Source of the DNA: Calditrichota bacterium
Lineage (GTDB): Bacteria > Calditrichota > Calditrichia > RBG-13-44-9 > J075
Assembly (NCBI GenBank): GCA_024275555.1
Contig: JAJRYW010000466.1
Span: 1-8,315, forward strand
DNA: 8,315 bases
Direction of reading: 5' to 3'
Each line of letters opens with the position of its first letter. Positions within the stretch are counted from its first letter, which is position 1. Shown piece after piece: positions 6,917-8,315 of this stretch. The position numbers and the translations under genes were made by a program. Under the pieces are notes generated by a model. The model saw only the letters and a list, made by a program, of their open reading frames with translations. It did no database searches and had not been told where the DNA came from.

Positions 6917-7117
6917 ATGAAAAAGAATTATGTACGTCTGTTGGCCTTCAGTGTTGTCGGAGCGGGGCTGGGATTTGCTTACTATTTTTTTATTGGCTGC
7001 CGCACCGGAACTTGCCCGATCACCAGCAATCCGTTCATCAGCACCGCCTATGGGGCTTTGATGGGCGGGGTGCTCGGCTGGGGAGGGAAAGAGAAAAAAA
7101 CATCCCCAGAAGAATAG
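6917..7117 (+). CDS. DUF6132-like small membrane protein
   Basis: This 66-residue protein has two membrane segments (about 7-26 and 41-56) joined by a short loop with the motif GCRTGTCPITSNP (27-39). Two cysteines at 28 and 33 lie next to the membrane. This layout and the CPITSNP...YGALMGG pattern match my memory of the DUF6132 family, found in Bacteroidota and relatives, often near rhodanese or other sulfur/redox genes. The start is ATG 6917 with only a weak GGGA-type site at 6906-6909. It lies 79 bases after the rhodanese gene on the same strand, probably in the same transcript. The function is unknown; the paired cysteines invite a role in sulfur, metal or redox handling at the membrane, which is inference. 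An overlapping frame at 6910-7143 is a shadow. Confidence 0.8.
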   Translation: MKKNYVRLLAFSVVGAGLGFAYYFFIGCRTGTCPITSNPFISTAYGALMGGVLGWGGKEKKTSPEE

Positions 7118-7621
7118 GCCGCCTCTTCCACGCCCAAAGTTAACCGGATGGACAAGGTCCGGCGCCCGTTTTATCCCACGCCGCTGATATTTTATTTGGC
7201 GGCGCTTTGGAGTACAACACTTCGTTTCTCTTCCCGGTTCGATCCACATCAAAACGGGAGATGAGGAACGGTTATCCGCAAAAAATCCCTTGCTGGTTTG
7301 TTTCCCCCCGGGTAAAGCGATAATCTTACCCCTCGCCTATGCTTTTCCCGGTTTTGTCGTTCCTGCGCAGCGAACCACAAAATAGCCCGGTTGATTTTTC
7401 AAAGCTCATCAGTTTGCGGCGTGTTTTGCAATTCCGGCAGAGCGGAATGCGGATGCCGGAGAACCAACGGTCTTCTCAAATTTCTTCACGCATCAAAAAA
7501 AAGTGCAGCACGCAAGGGGCCGCACAGGAGAGAGGTTGAGGGGAGTCAGGGAGGATGGTCGCCCCTCCGCACCTTTCCAAAATATTACGCAGAAAAGGTG
7601 CGGTGTGGAGGGGAGGGGGAG
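7118..7621. other. gene-free convergent intergenic region
   Basis: About 500 bases lie between the convergent DUF6132-like and doxX-like genes. Short open frames at 7339-7539 and 7391-7636 have no ribosome binding site and low-complexity, arginine- and serine-rich products, so I do not call them genes. Weak inverted repeats occur at 7154-7172 (CCGGA/TCCGG, with TTTT six bases later, a poor terminator) and at 7179-7204 (CGCCGC/GCGGCG). From about 7525 the plus strand is purine- and G-rich, leading into the large inverted repeat at 7562-7613. Confidence 0.6.
7562..7613. repeat. large G/C-rich inverted repeat beyond doxX
   Basis: CCGCACCTTT (7567-7576) is perfectly complementary to AAAGGTGCGG (7594-7603) around a 17-base loop. 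The arms extend further: CCCCTCC (7562-7568) also matches GGAGGGG (7607-7613) if GGTGT is bulged out. It starts nine bases from the doxX stop. No T run flanks either side, so it does not read as a normal intrinsic terminator. It may be a 3' mRNA structure for doxX or a copy of a dispersed palindromic element. Confidence 0.65.
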
Positions 7622-8002
7622 CTAAGAAGTCGATAATACAGCGCTGAATTTTTCTTTATTGGTCAAGAGCAAGTAAACATTTAAGATGGTTACCAGGGCT
7701 GCCGGGCCGATATTGGCCGGGTCCAGGAACAGGTGGAACAGGATAATGTTGACGCTGATGGGAGCTAACAGCAGCAACGCCAGCGCCTGGAAGCGGTTGA
7801 TCAGCAGCAGTACGCCCACTGTGATCTCTACCAGGGCTACTACCTTAAACAGGTAGCCGGTCGCCATTATCGCGCTAAAAAAAGTCTGCGCCGAAGCAGT
7901 AAGCTCCATTGGCGGCAGAAACTGCAGGAACTTGTTCAGCCCGAATAGGATCAGTAACGCACCCAGAATAATTCGCGCGCCCAATTGAATTTTCGTTTGC
8001 AT
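7622..8002 (-). CDS. DoxX-like four-helix membrane protein
   Basis: This 126-residue protein has four hydrophobic helices at about 7-22, 44-67, 71-92 and 98-115. The early segment LILFGLNKFLQFLPP and the third-helix end ILFHLFLDPANIG are typical of DoxX-like proteins. Family members are inner-membrane proteins variously linked to thiosulfate:quinone oxidoreductase, oxidative stress and terminal oxidases; for this one the reaction cannot be assigned. I chose ATG at 8002-8000 because GGAGG (8015-8011 on the minus strand) lies eight bases upstream. Extension to 8170 would add a region containing the promoter and is rejected. Its own near-consensus promoter and three upstream repeats indicate regulated expression. 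It converges on the rhodanese/DUF6132 cluster, so any link with sulfur metabolism is contextual only. Confidence 0.85.
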   Translation of the reverse strand: MQTKIQLGARIILGALLILFGLNKFLQFLPPMELTASAQTFFSAIMATGYLFKVVALVEITVGVLLLINRFQALALLLLAPISVNIILFHLFLDPANIGPAALVTILNVYLLLTNKEKFSAVLSTS

Positions 8003-8059
8003 AATGCTATCCTCCATAAAACTTCTGTGTGTTCTTAAAACATTATTTGTGTCGCTTCT

Positions 8060-8088
8060 ATTATACAAAAAACGGCACGGTTTGTTAT
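8060..8088 (-). promoter_or_regulatory. strong sigma70-like promoter of doxX
   Basis: On the minus strand ATAACA (8088-8083) and a perfect TATAAT (8065-8060) are 17 bases apart, with TG directly before the -10 box. Transcription should start near 8053, giving a leader of about 50 bases with the GGAGG site at 8015-8011. The promoter lies entirely outside the coding sequence and supports the short start at 8002. Confidence 0.75.
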
Positions 8089-8138
8089 CACATCCAGGTG
8101 AAGTCTTGGTCACAAAATGGCCGGAAGTTGTCACAAAA
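8088..8138. promoter_or_regulatory. three phased TCACA direct repeats, candidate operators
   Basis: TCACA occurs at 8088-8092, 8110-8114 and 8131-8135 on the plus strand (TGTGA on the minus strand), spaced by 22 and 21 bases, about two helical turns each. The two distal copies share the longer core GTCACAAAA, and the last includes the palindrome TTGTCACAA. The first touches the doxX -35 box. TGTGA half-sites recall CRP/FNR-type regulators, but no site has the normal TGTGA-N6-TCACA spacing, so the regulator cannot be named. Confidence 0.5.
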
Positions 8139-8211
8139 GTATATCGGGAAGAATCGCTTTTTGCTTGCATCTTACCGTATCTATATGGAAACTTTCACTA
8201 CCGTGCATATT

Positions 8212-8249
8212 TTGATTTTAGGAAAAAGATAATATAAGTATTTTAAAAT
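8212..8249 (+). promoter_or_regulatory. AT-rich candidate promoter for the gene at the right edge
   Basis: TTGATT (8212-8217) is followed by TATAAG (8233-8238) at a 15-base spacing or TAAGTA (8235-8240) at 17. The stretch is very AT-rich and lies directly before the leader hairpin of the next gene. Transcription would start near 8245, making the hairpin the first structure in the mRNA. The exact boxes are uncertain. Confidence 0.3.
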
Positions 8250-8251
8250 AA

Positions 8252-8306
8252 TGCTCCTTATCGTAATTTTTAGTTTCCACAAACCATCCATTACGAATAA
8301 GGAGCA
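8252..8306 (+). promoter_or_regulatory. long leader hairpin that sequesters the ribosome binding site
   Basis: Bases 8252-8267 (TGCTCCTTATCGTAAT) pair with 8290-8306 (ATTACGAATAAGGAGCA) over 16 pairs with a single bulged A. The 22-base loop can form a further four-pair stem, GTTT (8273-8276) with AAAC (8281-8284). The right arm contains the whole AAGGAG (8299-8304) of the following gene, so ribosome access should require unfolding. Such an element could act as a thermosensor, be remodelled by a protein or ligand, or limit translation from read-through transcripts; the sequence does not say which. Confidence 0.75.
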
Positions 8307-8312
8307 CAAAGA

Positions 8313-8315
8313 ATG
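8313..8315 (+). CDS. start codon of a plus-strand gene cut by the window edge
   Basis: ATG is the last three bases of the window and follows AAGGAG (8299-8304 including the leading AA) by eight bases, a normal start arrangement. Nothing of the product is visible, so no identity can be given. It is divergent from doxX and has a ribosome-binding-site hairpin in its leader. Confidence 0.55.

Noticed and set aside
7179..7204. CGCCGC / GCGGCG inverted repeat as a terminator for the DUF6132-like gene
   Set aside because: There is a 14-base loop and no T run after the stem on either strand.
7236..7245. GGTTCGATCC, which looks like a tRNA T-loop
   Set aside because: The flanking bases do not form a five-pair T stem, and no anticodon arm, D arm or acceptor stem can be found around it.
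7339..7636. Two short plus-strand open frames in the convergent gap
   Set aside because: Neither has a ribosome binding site, the products look non-coding, and one runs through the inverted repeat and into the doxX end.
8003..8170. N-terminal extension of the DoxX-like protein to 8170 on the minus strand
   Set aside because: The extension would contain the TATAAT promoter and the GGAGG site; the ATG at 8002 gives the normal family length and start.
1..8315. Insertion sequence, CRISPR array, attachment site or phage signature
   Set aside because: No transposase, integrase or phage gene, no regularly spaced long repeats and no target-site duplications were seen. The hairpin at 8252-8306 could belong to an element outside the window, but nothing here shows it.

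Overview
The window looks like chromosomal DNA of a Gram-negative bacterium of the wider Fibrobacterota-Chlorobiota-Bacteroidota (FCB) assemblage. A Calditrichota-like or similar lineage is my best guess, by inference only. Points in favour are a BatA-type double-anchor membrane protein, a secreted protein made of two-component-regulator-propeller-like repeats, and a DUF6132-like protein beside a rhodanese. Clear Shine-Dalgarno sequences and sigma70-like promoters (TTGGTG-17-TAAATT; ATAACA-17-TATAAT) argue against a typical Bacteroidota member. No mobile element, CRISPR array, tRNA or rRNA was seen.

Layout. Positions 1-70 hold the probable end of an upstream gene and a strong intrinsic terminator. 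Next comes a 706-residue BatA/von Willebrand A-type inner-membrane protein (163-2283), apparently started by a CTG codon behind a perfect AAGGAGG. A good promoter (2310-2338) then drives hflX (2454-3764) and yjbQ (3772-4185), which are translationally coupled. Their leader is unusual: the predicted transcription start falls on the ATG of a 29-codon ORF that spans a 40-nt hairpin and ends just before the hflX ribosome binding site. After a 217-bp gap lies a secreted beta-propeller-like protein (4403-6001). A compact set of three small envelope genes follows: a 40-residue glycine-rich membrane peptide (6211-6333), a probable lipoprotein rhodanese (6409-6837) and a DUF6132-like protein with a two-cysteine motif (6917-7117).

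Positions 7118-7621 are gene-free, with a large G/C-rich inverted repeat (7562-7613) next to the end of the convergent doxX-like gene (7622-8002, minus strand). The divergent interval 8003-8312 holds a near-consensus doxX promoter, three TCACA elements spaced by 22 and 21 bp, and a 16-bp hairpin that buries the AAGGAG of a plus-strand gene whose ATG is the last three bases of the window.

Functional threads: ribosome rescue or stress (HflX), thiamine-phosphate-related metabolism (YjbQ), envelope sulfur or redox handling (rhodanese, DUF6132, the small peptide, perhaps DoxX), and envelope proteins of unknown role (BatA-like, propeller). No complete new defence or metabolic system is evident. The most novel-looking signals are regulatory: the hflX leader, the hairpin at the right edge, the phased repeats and the CTG start.
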